This document shows positions 46,643 to 55,930 of a stretch of 64,000 bases of DNA, piece after piece; the first letter of the stretch is position 1; each line of letters opens with the position of its first letter. The notes below the pieces were generated by a model. The model made no database searches, was not told the origin of the DNA, and was given only the letters and a program-made list of their open reading frames with translations. Source of the DNA: Xenorhabdus griffiniae (GTDB lineage Bacteria > Pseudomonadota > Gammaproteobacteria > Enterobacterales > Enterobacteriaceae). The DNA lies in NCBI RefSeq assembly GCF_037265215.1, contig NZ_CP147737.1, forward strand, positions 2,016,001 to 2,080,000, read 5' to 3'. The translations under genes and the position numbers were made by a program.

Positions 46643-46671
46643 CCTTACCCCGCGCTCCGCGCGGGGTAAGG
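46643..46671. repeat. GC-rich hairpin related to the MITE core
   Basis: CCTTACCCCGCG / CGCGGGGTAAGG with a short loop, a 12-bp perfect stem. It resembles the central stem of the MITE family, but the terminal sequences are not recognisable. It lies in the cioA leader (minus strand). Confidence 0.5.
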
Positions 46672-46972
46672 AACTCCAACATCTGATACTCTCAGTATTA
46701 TGAAAACCTATTTATATGGATAAACGAAGTTAGAAGGTATAGACAAGTAGAACACAAGGTATTTTGGTATAATAGTGACAATTTTTTGTTTATTGACTAT
46801 AACAGTTTTGAGTGAAAGTCAGTCATATGATGTGTTGTGAGTAATGAGTGCTATTTGAAAAACAGGTACAGATGGTATTGAGAGTATTTCACTGACATTT
46901 TAAAAAATAATAATCTAAACAATCCTATTGGAGTAGGATTTCATCTTATTCTAATAATTTATTGTGACTATA

Positions 46973-47001
46973 TTGACACGTTATCATCACGATGATATGT
47001 T
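46973..47001 (+). promoter_or_regulatory. Sigma70 promoter with operator-like dyad in the spacer
   Basis: TTGACA, exactly 17 bases, TATGTT. The spacer holds the dyad TATCAT-CACG-ATGATA (46982-46997), which reaches into the -10 box. A protein bound there would block RNA polymerase. It would drive the plus-strand cluster that starts at 47161. Confidence 0.65.
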
Positions 47002-47160
47002 AATTTTAAGTTAATTATTTGTGGTTTTTGGTTAGTGTCCGTTTCAGTTGAAATCGATTAATTTTGTAATGATTTTTAAATTCAACAAGTTAAAACTTAT
47101 TAGTATTATAAGTATTTGTAGTTTTTTATTATTCTAATTTTATATAAGGAAATAATAAAA

Positions 47161-47799
47161 ATGATTTATAAAGATATGAAATCGACGTCAGTCGTATGTA
47201 AAGTCAAAATACCTATTGTTTTGGATAACGACATAAATAAGAATGCTATTTTTTATGGTTTTGATAATTTTTCTGATGGAAAGGAACACATTGCTATTGC
47301 TTTTGGTAATATTGAAGGAAAAGATAATATTTTAGTGAGAATTCATTCAGAATGTTTGACCGGTGATGTATTTAATTCACAATGCTGTGATTGTGGTCCT
47401 CAATTGCGTGAATCATTAAGAATATTATCAAATTACGGTGGCATTTTATTATATTTAAGGCAGGAAGGACGAGGAATTGGCTTACTTAATAAGCTAAGAT
47501 CTTATGAATTGCAACAACAGGGTATGGACACTTATGCAGCTAATAATAAATTAGGTTTTCCTGATGATTTAAGAGACTATCAACCTGCGGCTGAAATGCT
47601 TAAAATATTGAATATAAATAGTATCAGGTTATTGACTAATAATCCTGATAAAGTCACACAAATAAAAAAATATGGAATAAAAGTAACGGAAGTAAAAAAT
47701 ACCGGATGCCATTTAAATGAAAATAATGTTAGTTACTTAAAGGCAAAAAAAGAACATACTTATCATAATATTACCATTAATGGATTAGGAGAGATGTAA
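47161..47799 (+). CDS. GTP cyclohydrolase II (RibA/ToxB-like)
   Basis: 212 residues. All catalytic features are present: zinc cysteines C65, C76 and C78 (HSECLTGDVFNSQCCDCG), the RQEGRGIGLLNKLR motif at 100-113, and LLTNNPDKV. It converts GTP to 2,5-diamino-6-ribosylamino-pyrimidinone phosphate plus formate and pyrophosphate. A plasmid-like extra copy of ribA in a specialised operon with WD40, SUMF1-like and methyltransferase genes matches toxB of toxoflavin biosynthesis. The sequence is more AT-rich than housekeeping genes nearby. First gene of the operon; the next ATG follows its stop directly. Confidence 0.93.
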   Translation: MIYKDMKSTSVVCKVKIPIVLDNDINKNAIFYGFDNFSDGKEHIAIAFGNIEGKDNILVRIHSECLTGDVFNSQCCDCGPQLRESLRILSNYGGILLYLRQEGRGIGLLNKLRSYELQQQGMDTYAANNKLGFPDDLRDYQPAAEMLKILNINSIRLLTNNPDKVTQIKKYGIKVTEVKNTGCHLNENNVSYLKAKKEHTYHNITINGLGEM

Positions 47800-48339
47800 A
47801 TGAATGTTTTATTCATTAATGGAAGTCTAAATAAAAGTTCCAACACAAAGGCACTAATTAATTATTTTTCATCATTGTTTGATGAAAGTAATCATGTTTT
47901 TTACTGGTCTTTTGAAGACACGCCTTTGCCTTTTATGGATCCAGAGTATTATGGTTGTGAAATTGAACAGCATCCAAATAAGAATGTACGTCAATTTATT
48001 ACTGCTATTAATACCTCTGATATTGTGATATTTGCTAGCCCAACTTATCACGGTACGGTCAGCGGTGTATTAAAAAATGCATTTGATCATTTGGAAAAAG
48101 GGATATTCGCAGGTAAAGCGATTATTGTGGCCAGTGTTGCCGGTGGAATAAGAAGTAGTACACCGACATGTGATGCTCTTCGCTCTATTGTCAGGGCATT
48201 AGGGGAAAATTGTTTAATAGAACATATTTCTGCTGGTGGTCCAGATTTTTCACAGAAAGCAGAAGTTATTGAACTCGTAAATCAAAATGTCCAGGAACGC
48301 TGTCGTTCTGCTATCAATGAACTTTTTAGCCAGAAATAA
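47800..48339 (+). CDS. NAD(P)H-dependent FMN reductase, flavodoxin fold
   Basis: 179 residues. NGSLNKSSNTKALINYF is the FMN-phosphate loop, SPTYHGTVSGVLKNAFDHL the second flavin loop and VASVAGGIRSS the third. It belongs to the azoreductase/chromate-reductase-like NADPH-dependent FMN reductase family. In the cluster it may supply reduced flavin or act directly as an oxidoreductase on the heterocycle; toxoflavin itself is redox-active. Starts directly after the preceding stop, with AGGAGAG inside the upstream gene. Confidence 0.9.
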   Translation: MNVLFINGSLNKSSNTKALINYFSSLFDESNHVFYWSFEDTPLPFMDPEYYGCEIEQHPNKNVRQFITAINTSDIVIFASPTYHGTVSGVLKNAFDHLEKGIFAGKAIIVASVAGGIRSSTPTCDALRSIVRALGENCLIEHISAGGPDFSQKAEVIELVNQNVQERCRSAINELFSQK

Positions 48340-48351
48340 ATAGGAAAGACT

Positions 48352-49371
48352 ATGTACAGTGATAGAAAAATAACATCAGTAAATCATCATGGTGCTTTCA
48401 AAATGAAGGCTCTCGGCATATTAGATAATTTTTTGCCATTAGTCATTAATACTGATCTTATTCAAGTTCCATCACGTTTTCAGGGCGGTGGCAAAATATT
48501 TGTTAAACTAGAAAATCAAAACTATGGCAAGACTATTAAGGCCCGTACCGTATATGCCATGATGTCTAAGGTCATCGCTGAACAATCATCAGATGAAGAA
48601 TTGCGGAATGCCCATATCCTTGAATATACGGGAGGCACATTAGGTGTTTGTCTGGCTAAGCTTTGTCGGCAGATTGGTATTAAGTTAACATTAGTTCTAT
48701 TGGATAAAACGGCTGAATCTCTTCAGCAACAAATGGTAGACAGTGGTGCTAATCTGATTAAGGTTCCGGCTCAGTCAGGATTCTATCAGGTAATTGAAGA
48801 AGCCAAAATATTGGCTGCAAAAAATCCGATGTTTACTTTTCTTTTTCAGCATGAAAATCCGGCTAATCCTGAATTTCACCGAACACAGACGGCCACAGAA
48901 ATTATTGACCAGCTGAAAAGTCAAGGGGAGCAGGGAATTTATGCTTGGTGTGCTTCTATGGGTACCGCTGGTACTTTAATGGGAACAGGGCGAGGATTAA
49001 AAACAGTCTGGCCACAGTGTAAAATATATGGCATTACTCCTTCAGAACAACCTTATAGTAGTTTTAGTGAACCAAATGGTTTGCCTAAATATTTGGGATC
49101 CGGCGGTGTAGGTTATGGTATTAAGCAGAAATTTATCAAAGAGTATGAAGATCTTGTCACAGGGCATTTTCACTACAGCTTTGAACAAGCTATGAATGCC
49201 GTAAAACAAATTTATTCCCTGACGGGTTTGAAAGTAGGCTCATCTTCAGGCGCAAACTGGCTGGCTGCCACCTTGTTAGCTCGTGATCTACAAAAGCATG
49301 AATGTGTCGTTACTGTTTTTCCTTCTGGAACAAACAATGACGAATGGTCAAAAATCGTCCCGCCACATTAA
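48352..49371 (+). CDS. Cysteine-synthase-like PLP enzyme with altered active-site motifs
   Basis: 339 residues, fold-type II PLP family (beta-substitution enzymes). The PLP-lysine region is KLENQNYGKTIKARTVY instead of the usual NPxGSxKDR, keeping the Lys. The TSGNTG loop is replaced by TGGTLG, so the usual Asn that contacts PLP is lost. GTAGTLMGTGRGLK and SSSGANWLAATLL correspond to the phosphate loop and the C-terminal block. It probably makes or modifies an amino acid by beta-replacement, perhaps a diaminopropionate-like building block for the ATP-grasp ligases. The reaction is inferred. AGGAAAG precedes the start. Confidence 0.85.
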   Translation: MYSDRKITSVNHHGAFKMKALGILDNFLPLVINTDLIQVPSRFQGGGKIFVKLENQNYGKTIKARTVYAMMSKVIAEQSSDEELRNAHILEYTGGTLGVCLAKLCRQIGIKLTLVLLDKTAESLQQQMVDSGANLIKVPAQSGFYQVIEEAKILAAKNPMFTFLFQHENPANPEFHRTQTATEIIDQLKSQGEQGIYAWCASMGTAGTLMGTGRGLKTVWPQCKIYGITPSEQPYSSFSEPNGLPKYLGSGGVGYGIKQKFIKEYEDLVTGHFHYSFEQAMNAVKQIYSLTGLKVGSSSGANWLAATLLARDLQKHECVVTVFPSGTNNDEWSKIVPPH

Positions 49372-49443
49372 TCATGGGATAGTCTAAGTCTGGGTAATTA
49401 ATTCGATAGAATTTCTGAAACATCTCTGGCCGGCGCAATCATC

Positions 49444-50655
49444 ATGAAAAAACCATTATTACTCCTCGATCGTGGGGGAATTGGACAATATTTACGTAAA
49501 AAAGATTCTAGTTCTACTATAGAACGTTCTCAGTTCTATGTTGTAGTGATTACAAATGCTTCAAAAATATCTCAGTTTTATGAAGCATTTTATGATGAGA
49601 TTCATCTGTGGGATACCGATAATGATGAAGTCGGCCTCATCGCATTTGCGATGGAACTTCATGCTAAGACACCATTTCATAGAGTTATTGCTTGTTCTGA
49701 ACGTTTATTGCTGGTTGCAGCTCAATTACGGGAAATGATGGACTGTGAAGGAGATCGCTACCGAGATATTATCGGTGTTCGCGATAAAGCGATTATGCAT
49801 GATATTGCAAGAAATAGCGGTATCAAAACACCACAACAGTGGCTGGCAAGTGATTATGAACGTTGCGCTTCTGTTTTATCTACAAAAGAGTCATTAATTC
49901 TTAAACCGAGAAGAGGTATGGGATCGCGTGGAATATATCACGCAAAAGATGCATCCGCTTTTTTCTTGATCATTGATAAGCTTAAAGCGCACTCCATTGA
50001 TTTAGACAGTTATTTGATTGAAACTTATATTGAAGGCGGGGTTTTTCACATTGATTCTGTTATTTCCCATGGCAATGTTATTTTTGAAATTGGCTTTGAA
50101 TATCTCTCCCCACCAATGCAATTCACAGATTCCAAGCCGCGAGCAGCTATCATGTTGTCAGCCCCTGAAGTGGCTGTAGCTATTTATCAAGCTAATCGGC
50201 AAGTTATCTCAGCCTTTAATATTCAAGATGGTGTTACACATACTGAATTTTTTTACACGCCATCAGGTGAAGTTGTTTTTGGTGAAGTGGCAAAGCGAGT
50301 TGGTGGTGGTGTGATTAGCGAAGCTGTATATCAGCTATCAGGGATTGATCTCAATACGTTCATGATGCAATTCCAGTTAGGTAAACCTATTGATTTTACT
50401 GTTACCCAAGAAACCCAATATGGAGGATGGCTGAAATTTCATCCACGTCCGTTGAAGATTTCTAATTTATCTGATGTCAATGAATTTTCTGATGAATGGA
50501 TTAAGTTTGCTGTTAATAAAAAGCAAATCGGCGATTTACTATCAATCCCTTATATGACAGGAGATTCTATTGCTGACTTTGTTATTGAAGCTCCAAATGA
50601 ACCCTTGTTACGCGCGAGAATTAATAATGTGATTAATAGATTCAGATGTGAGTAG
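49444..50655 (+). CDS. ATP-grasp ligase 1
   Basis: 403 residues. N-terminal domain about 1-110; ATP-grasp region with the lysine and glycine loop SLILKPRRGMGSRGIYHAKD (about 155-173) and the metal-binding block HTEFFYTPSGEVVFGEVAKRVGGG; then LSGIDL. It belongs to the carboxylate-amine/thiol ligase group that includes the dipeptide ligase BacD and carnosine synthase. It should join an amino acid carboxylate to an amine through an acyl phosphate. The Shine-Dalgarno is weak and a 72-base gap precedes it. First of three such enzymes in the operon. Confidence 0.9.
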   Translation: MKKPLLLLDRGGIGQYLRKKDSSSTIERSQFYVVVITNASKISQFYEAFYDEIHLWDTDNDEVGLIAFAMELHAKTPFHRVIACSERLLLVAAQLREMMDCEGDRYRDIIGVRDKAIMHDIARNSGIKTPQQWLASDYERCASVLSTKESLILKPRRGMGSRGIYHAKDASAFFLIIDKLKAHSIDLDSYLIETYIEGGVFHIDSVISHGNVIFEIGFEYLSPPMQFTDSKPRAAIMLSAPEVAVAIYQANRQVISAFNIQDGVTHTEFFYTPSGEVVFGEVAKRVGGGVISEAVYQLSGIDLNTFMMQFQLGKPIDFTVTQETQYGGWLKFHPRPLKISNLSDVNEFSDEWIKFAVNKKQIGDLLSIPYMTGDSIADFVIEAPNEPLLRARINNVINRFRCE

Positions 50656-50659
50656 TCCT

Positions 50660-51847
50660 ATGAAAAAGAAAATAGCATTAATAGGTGGCTGGGATAGTCT
50701 TATCAATTTAGTAATTAATCTAGGGCATGAACTTTACCTCTATTATTTTGATGATGATAGTTTCAGTGATATTAATCTTAAGTGCTGCAATTTGGCGATG
50801 AAGCTATCACATCAAAATCAATTAGAAGAGATAATTTCTTCTCACTGTCAGCAATATTGTTTTGATGTCATCTATTCGCATAAGGAGATTTATCAGGAAA
50901 AAGCCTCTCTTCTGGCTGAAAAACTGGGAGTCAAAGGAGGAAATTTTCATGCTGTACACACTTTCAGAAACAAATTTGCTTTCAGGAGATTATTGAGCCA
51001 GTTATTGCCCAAATATTCTACGCCATGGATGGAGGTAAATACACGAGCAGAAGTAAAAGCATTTCTGGCAGAAGCGCAAGGTTCAATTATTCTCAAACCA
51101 CACGATGGTATGGGAAGCTCCAATATCAAAGAGATCTGTACCGAAAATGAAATCGAGGAGTTAACGACTTTTCCTTTACTAGCAGAACAGTTTATTTATG
51201 GTGACGAATATAGTGCGGAATTTATTTCAATAAATCGGCGGCATTATCTTGTAGGTATTACAGAGAAAATGACCTCGGGTAATCCCTATTTTTTTGAAAT
51301 AAGTCATACATTTCCTGCTGCTTTGTCAGAAAGCAAGCAGAATAATATAGGTAATGTGATTTGTACTATGCTGGATTTGGCAGGTTATCAAAATGGAGCT
51401 TCTCATACTGAATTCAAAATACAAAATAAGCAGGTAGTGTTAATCGAATCTCATACCCGAGCAGGAGGTGATAAAATTCCCATTCTGATTAGTAAGATAA
51501 CAGGTTATGATCTTGTAAAAGAAAACCTGAATAGCATTGTGGGGGACGTAGTATCTCTTCCGACTAAAATAAATAACCAACAACAAATGTCTATTATTTA
51601 TTTTTTTGGTGATGGAGGAAAGTTGAATAGCATAGAATTTTTAGATAATATTCGAGATAAATGTGGAGATAAGTTGTTTTGGCTGAAATTTAACTACCGG
51701 TTAGGTGATTTGTTACCAAAAACAATTAATTCATTTACTCGATATGGTTTTGCTATCATTTCAAAATCTAACAAGCAGTTTATGAATGAAATAAGAGATT
51801 TTTTTAATATTAATAAATTTCTCAAAAATAAATCATCAAAAACATAG
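50660..51847 (+). CDS. ATP-grasp ligase 2
   Basis: 395 residues from ATG 50660 (MKKKIALIGGWDSL); GTG 50648, overlapping the previous stop, is an alternative. ATP-grasp features: SIILKPHDGMGSSNIKEI (about 150-167), HTEFKIQNKQVVLIESHTRAGGDKIPILI, TGYDL. It is related to ligase 1 and to BacD-like enzymes but clearly diverged, so the two probably act on different substrates. Starts about four bases after ligase 1, so coupled. A MITE copy lies between it and the next gene. Confidence 0.9.
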   Translation: MKKKIALIGGWDSLINLVINLGHELYLYYFDDDSFSDINLKCCNLAMKLSHQNQLEEIISSHCQQYCFDVIYSHKEIYQEKASLLAEKLGVKGGNFHAVHTFRNKFAFRRLLSQLLPKYSTPWMEVNTRAEVKAFLAEAQGSIILKPHDGMGSSNIKEICTENEIEELTTFPLLAEQFIYGDEYSAEFISINRRHYLVGITEKMTSGNPYFFEISHTFPAALSESKQNNIGNVICTMLDLAGYQNGASHTEFKIQNKQVVLIESHTRAGGDKIPILISKITGYDLVKENLNSIVGDVVSLPTKINNQQQMSIIYFFGDGGKLNSIEFLDNIRDKCGDKLFWLKFNYRLGDLLPKTINSFTRYGFAIISKSNKQFMNEIRDFFNINKFLKNKSSKT

Positions 51848-51849
51848 AA

Positions 51850-51955
51850 TATATCAATCTAATTTCAAGATGCGTGCGATGTCTCCCCCGCGAAATGAGG
51901 AGACATCAAGCTTAATATAATGTTGTAAATTGCGACTTGAAGTTTAATGCGTATA
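51850..51955. repeat. MITE-like palindromic element, copy 10
   Basis: 106 bp inside the cluster. Left end TATATCAATCTAATTTC, right end TTTAATGCGTATA; the central stem is partly decayed (CTCCCCCGCGAAATGAGGAG). Confidence 0.8.
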
Positions 51956-51992
51956 TACCATTGTGGTAATAATAATGGAAAGGAGTACAGAA

Positions 51993-52976
51993 TTGGATAT
52001 AAAACTTAAATCTGTGTGTCAAATAGAAATGACAGACCGTGAAGCTGTTGGTTTACCAGATAATTATATTGACAATATTATTTCTAAAAATAACTTTAAC
52101 CAAATGAATTTAATGACACAAGACATACAAAGTTTAGTCAATATCGTTGAAAGTAAAAAACCAATAGCAGAACGCTATTATGCAGGATTACTTTTATCAT
52201 TAATAGGTGATCCCCGTATCGATCCCTTAAACCCAACAATGATCCATATTGATGCAACTGAATTTGTGATGGGTATTAGTGAAGAGCAAGCAGATAAAGT
52301 TGTTGAACAATATAAAAGATTTGGTGTGATGTCTAAATGGATTTATAAAGAATGTCCAGAGCATAAAGTCAAATGCCAGGCTTTCAGTATTGCTAAATAT
52401 CCTATTACCAATATTGAATACAGAGTATTTTTATTATAAACCAAGTATACGGGTATTCCTTCTTCATGGCGGTTAGGGCAATTTCCTATTGAAAAAGCTA
52501 ACCATCCTGTTTATAGCGTTACATTGTTCGATATCGAAAAATATATTGAGTGGTTAAATCAAAAAACACATGAAAATTATCGGTTGCCTACAGAAGTGGA
52601 ATGGGAGTTAGCAGCATCTGGAGGGAAAAAACGAGAGTTTCCTTGGGGCGACAAATTTAATGCTTTTTTATTAAATACGGTCGAAACAGGAATTTATATG
52701 ACAACACCTGTTGGTATGTTCTCTGCCGGACAATCTCCTTTTGGTGTCATGGATATGGCGGGAAATGTTGAAGAGTTTGTAGATAACAATTATTACGTCT
52801 ATCCCGGTGGAAAACTGCAAAAAGATCATTTAAATGGAATGACGGAAACTTATCGAGTGGCACGGGGCGGTAGCTTTGCCCGTTTTTCTGATTTAGCAAG
52901 AACGACTCGCCGTCACGGTAAATTTCCGCATTTTGATCGTGAAATATTCGCAATGGGTTTTAGACTTGCTAAATAA
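51993..52976 (+). pseudogene. SUMF1/FGE-like protein (ToxD-like) interrupted by an in-frame TAA
   Basis: One frame runs from TTG 51993 (AAGGAG seven bases upstream; GTG 51963 and ATG 51975 are weaker choices) to 52976 with a single TAA at 52437-52439. About 330 residues without the stop. Before the stop: IHIDATEFVMGISEEQA and FSIAKYPITNIEYRVFLL. After it: TKYTGIPSSW, NHPVYSVTLFDIEKYIEWLN, YRLPTEVEWELAASGG, FGVMDMAGNVEEFVD and RVARGGSFARFSDLARTTRR. These are the standard blocks of the formylglycine-generating-enzyme/EgtB-like fold in order. A Glu or Gln codon would fit at the stop by a single change. ToxD of toxoflavin clusters is of this family. Either a recent nonsense mutation, a sequencing error or readthrough. 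Confidence 0.85.
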
Positions 52977-52988
52977 AGGATAAATAAA

Positions 52989-54674
52989 ATGATTCACTCA
53001 GCACCAATTAGCGGTATTGCTATCTATAAAAATGTTTATGTTGCTACAGCAGGATACGATAATCGTTTAATTCTTTGGGATGCCAAAACACATAAATCGT
53101 TAGCAATGGGTATGCATGATCATTTGGTTAATCAATGCGCCTTTTCTCCCTGCGGAACAAAATTAATTTCCGCTAGTAGTGACCATAGTGCCCGAATTTG
53201 GCAATTGCCGGAGATGAAACTTCAGCAGGTAATTAATATACACAAAGATGATGTATCAAAAGCTGCTTTCAGTCCTTTTGGTAATTATATTGGAACATGT
53301 TCTTATGATTGTACTTTGGCTGTGTCTGATTTGGCGGGTAATTTAATTAGCCGGATGGTCGGACATGAAAATCTTATTGAGAGTTTTGATTGGTCGCAAG
53401 ATAGCTTAACATTAACATCCGTTGGTATGGATGGCACAATTCGAACTTGGGATGCCAAGACAGGAAAATTACTAGATATTATCTACATTGGTAACACAGA
53501 TATAGATGCCATTGCTTGTATTTCTGACAAGGATAAGATTATTGGAAATAATGAAGGTTATATCTCTCTAATTAGAGATGGTAAAGAAACAAAAATAAAA
53601 GCACATAATTCGTCGATTAAAAAAATTGCTATTAATAATGACGGTCGTTTTTTTGCAACCACCTCTTATGATGGCTATATTATTATGTGGAAACTTACGG
53701 ATGATCATCAGGTAGAAAAAATTTCTGAAGCTGAGTTGCCTCGAATCGCATGGCCACGTTCTATCGCATTTTTGGATGATAATACCTTAGTTATCGGTAC
53801 ATTTGCCTCTAGTTACCTTGTCTGGAGCCCGTATACTAAACAATGGGTTAATGAAAATCTCATTCCATCAAAAAGTCTTAATTCCATTCATATTGAAGGC
53901 AATGATGTTTATACCATTGGTGATGCTGGGCATACCTTGAAAAATGGGCTCATTATAGGTGGCCCTTGCACGTTATGTAATTTTATCACTCGTTTTCAAT
54001 CCCGTTTGGTTTGTGGTGGGCAGGCTGCGGAATTATACGACGCTATCACTGGTGAATTACTTTATAAACTCGATTCGCCTATTAATTGCGGTATTAGCTT
54101 TACATCAAATAATCAGATTTTACTGGCTATTGGAACCTATTCAGGCAATGTTTTTATCTTTTCAGAAAAACAATGTCTCAAACTCCTGACTGTTATATAT
54201 GCACACCAGAATGCTATTAAAGGTATTTCTTGCAATAGCAAGGAGTTGTTCTGTGGCTGTGCCGATGGTGAATTAAGTATTATTGATCCAGATAATCTTA
54301 CTATTTTACACATGATACAGAGAGCCCACGAAAGTATATTGAATGACTGTTCACCTTTCGCACATGGTTTTGCGACAGTTTCTCGTGATTTGCATCTCGG
54401 TCTTTGGGGGGATGAAGAGCATACCGATAAAATAAAAACGCGCCATACACATTCGATAAAATGTGTTGCTGCTAGTGATGACGGTTTTTTTATTGCCTGT
54501 GGCAGTTATAGTGGTGTTGTTGATGTTTACTCTGTTGCTAACAAACAGTGGATAGGCCAGCCTAGGCGCCCGACTCATAGTGGGATTTCGTCTTTAGCTT
54601 GGAGTGAGAATAATCACATATTTATTGCTGCTTCTTATGATGGGCAATGTTACGAAATAAGTGTAATAGAATAA
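52989..54674 (+). CDS. WD40 repeat protein (ToxC-like)
   Basis: 561 residues with many WD40 repeats: for example GYDNRLILWDAKT, SSDHSARIWQLP, GMDGTIRTWDAKTGK, SYDGYIIMWKL, and in the C-terminal half SRDLHLGLWGDE. Length fits two seven-bladed propellers. No signal peptide or catalytic domain, so it is cytoplasmic. Clear AAAGGA before ATG 52989, 12 bases after the SUMF1-like gene. WD-repeat proteins are rare in enterobacteria; toxC of toxoflavin clusters encodes one, also next to a SUMF1-like toxD. The biochemical role is unknown; a scaffold or an unusual enzyme are both possible. Confidence 0.93.
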   Translation: MIHSAPISGIAIYKNVYVATAGYDNRLILWDAKTHKSLAMGMHDHLVNQCAFSPCGTKLISASSDHSARIWQLPEMKLQQVINIHKDDVSKAAFSPFGNYIGTCSYDCTLAVSDLAGNLISRMVGHENLIESFDWSQDSLTLTSVGMDGTIRTWDAKTGKLLDIIYIGNTDIDAIACISDKDKIIGNNEGYISLIRDGKETKIKAHNSSIKKIAINNDGRFFATTSYDGYIIMWKLTDDHQVEKISEAELPRIAWPRSIAFLDDNTLVIGTFASSYLVWSPYTKQWVNENLIPSKSLNSIHIEGNDVYTIGDAGHTLKNGLIIGGPCTLCNFITRFQSRLVCGGQAAELYDAITGELLYKLDSPINCGISFTSNNQILLAIGTYSGNVFIFSEKQCLKLLTVIYAHQNAIKGISCNSKELFCGCADGELSIIDPDNLTILHMIQRAHESILNDCSPFAHGFATVSRDLHLGLWGDEEHTDKIKTRHTHSIKCVAASDDGFFIACGSYSGVVDVYSVANKQWIGQPRRPTHSGISSLAWSENNHIFIAASYDGQCYEISVIE

Positions 54675-54705
54675 TTTATATCACAAAATAATAGGAGAAA
54701 GAACA

Positions 54706-55920
54706 GTGCAAATATCACTCGAACAAAACACAATGAATAAAATCCTATTTATTGAAACTCGTGGAATGAACCCGACTGGAATTTTAAAAACAACCATAGA
54801 ATTGGGATATTACCCTTGGGTTGTAACAGAACAACGTGAAGAATGGCAAACACATTTAAATGAACAGAATATAAACTGTACATTATTATCCGTGAGTCAA
54901 TTGACAGCTCAGCATATTCTAAATGTATTACCTCATCGCCCAAAAGCTGTCATTACTCTTTCTGATCAATATCTTGAGATTGGCGCTGAAGTTGCCAAAT
55001 ATCTGGATTTACCCCATACTCCATTAGAAGTATTGGCCGATTGTCGTAATAAATATATCACTCGTAAACGAGTTAGTAGGACAACCGTCAAACAGCCCAA
55101 TTTTGTAAAAGTTGATAATTTAAGACAGTTAAAATCAATTTCACTAGCTGATACTGTAACTTTCCCACTTATCTTCAAGCCTCTTTTAGGGCATAGTTCT
55201 CTGGGAATACATATTTTTTTTCATCAGGCAGAAGTGGATCATTTCTTTGAAGAATCATCTGATTGCTTTTATTTTCCCTACATTATCGAACAATTTATTG
55301 AAAACGCTGAGTTTGTTAGTGTTGAGGGGTTTGTAGATCGAGAAGGAATTCACTTTTTAGGTTGTAGCAGCCGTCTGCTAGGAGGAGAAAATGGTTGTGT
55401 CGAATTAGGTGGTATTTTCCCCTATAAGCTGTTTGAAACGCAGTTGTATGATGCTAGCCGAGCTGTTATTCCCGCGATAAATATGTTATTCGGTGCTTTT
55501 CACATTGAATATTTAGTACACGAAGATAATATTTATTTAGTGGAAATCAACCCTCGTTTTCCTAACGGTCCTGCTCCGGCCAACATGTCAAAAGCCTTAG
55601 GAATTGATTTAGATAGTTTAATTATTGAATTTTTTATTCAAGGGTTTTCTAAAACTAGACCCATTCCAACCCGTTTTTCAATGGCAAAAGCATTATATTC
55701 CACACAAGATGGAATAGTCACAAGCATTGATTTTCCTGATAATTTTGATGCGGATATTTTTTTATCTAAAACATTGCCTTTTACAGTGTCAAGAATTAAA
55801 AGCAATACTGATCGGTTTGGGTTTTTAATAGTGGCCTCAGATGATTTATCTCTATTGGATAAAAAAATGAATAATATCATTGCGAAAATGAATGTAGCTA
55901 TTTTACCATCGCAAGAGTAG
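54706..55920 (+). CDS. ATP-grasp ligase 3
   Basis: 404 residues from GTG 54706, chosen because AGGAGAAAG lies just upstream; an in-frame ATG at 54733 begins MNKILFIETRGMNP, which looks like a natural domain start and is an alternative. ATP-grasp motifs: PLIFKPLLGHSSLGIHIF (about 155-172) and HIEYLVHEDNIYLVEINPRF followed by PNGPAPANMSKALGIDL. The EINPRFPNG metal-site variant places it with the biotin-carboxylase-like amino-acid ligases. It is distant from ligases 1 and 2. Three different ligases suggest two or three successive amide bonds. Confidence 0.9.
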   Translation: MQISLEQNTMNKILFIETRGMNPTGILKTTIELGYYPWVVTEQREEWQTHLNEQNINCTLLSVSQLTAQHILNVLPHRPKAVITLSDQYLEIGAEVAKYLDLPHTPLEVLADCRNKYITRKRVSRTTVKQPNFVKVDNLRQLKSISLADTVTFPLIFKPLLGHSSLGIHIFFHQAEVDHFFEESSDCFYFPYIIEQFIENAEFVSVEGFVDREGIHFLGCSSRLLGGENGCVELGGIFPYKLFETQLYDASRAVIPAINMLFGAFHIEYLVHEDNIYLVEINPRFPNGPAPANMSKALGIDLDSLIIEFFIQGFSKTRPIPTRFSMAKALYSTQDGIVTSIDFPDNFDADIFLSKTLPFTVSRIKSNTDRFGFLIVASDDLSLLDKKMNNIIAKMNVAILPSQE

Positions 55921-55930
55921 GGAGTATAAT

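Larger units (their letters stand above)
46587..47160. other. Divergent intergenic region between cioA and the azapteridine-like cluster
   Basis: Holds a GC-rich hairpin at 46643-46671, the promoter with a dyad at 46973-47001, and a leader of about 150 nt, AT-rich, before the GTP cyclohydrolase II gene. No gene seen. Confidence 0.7.
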
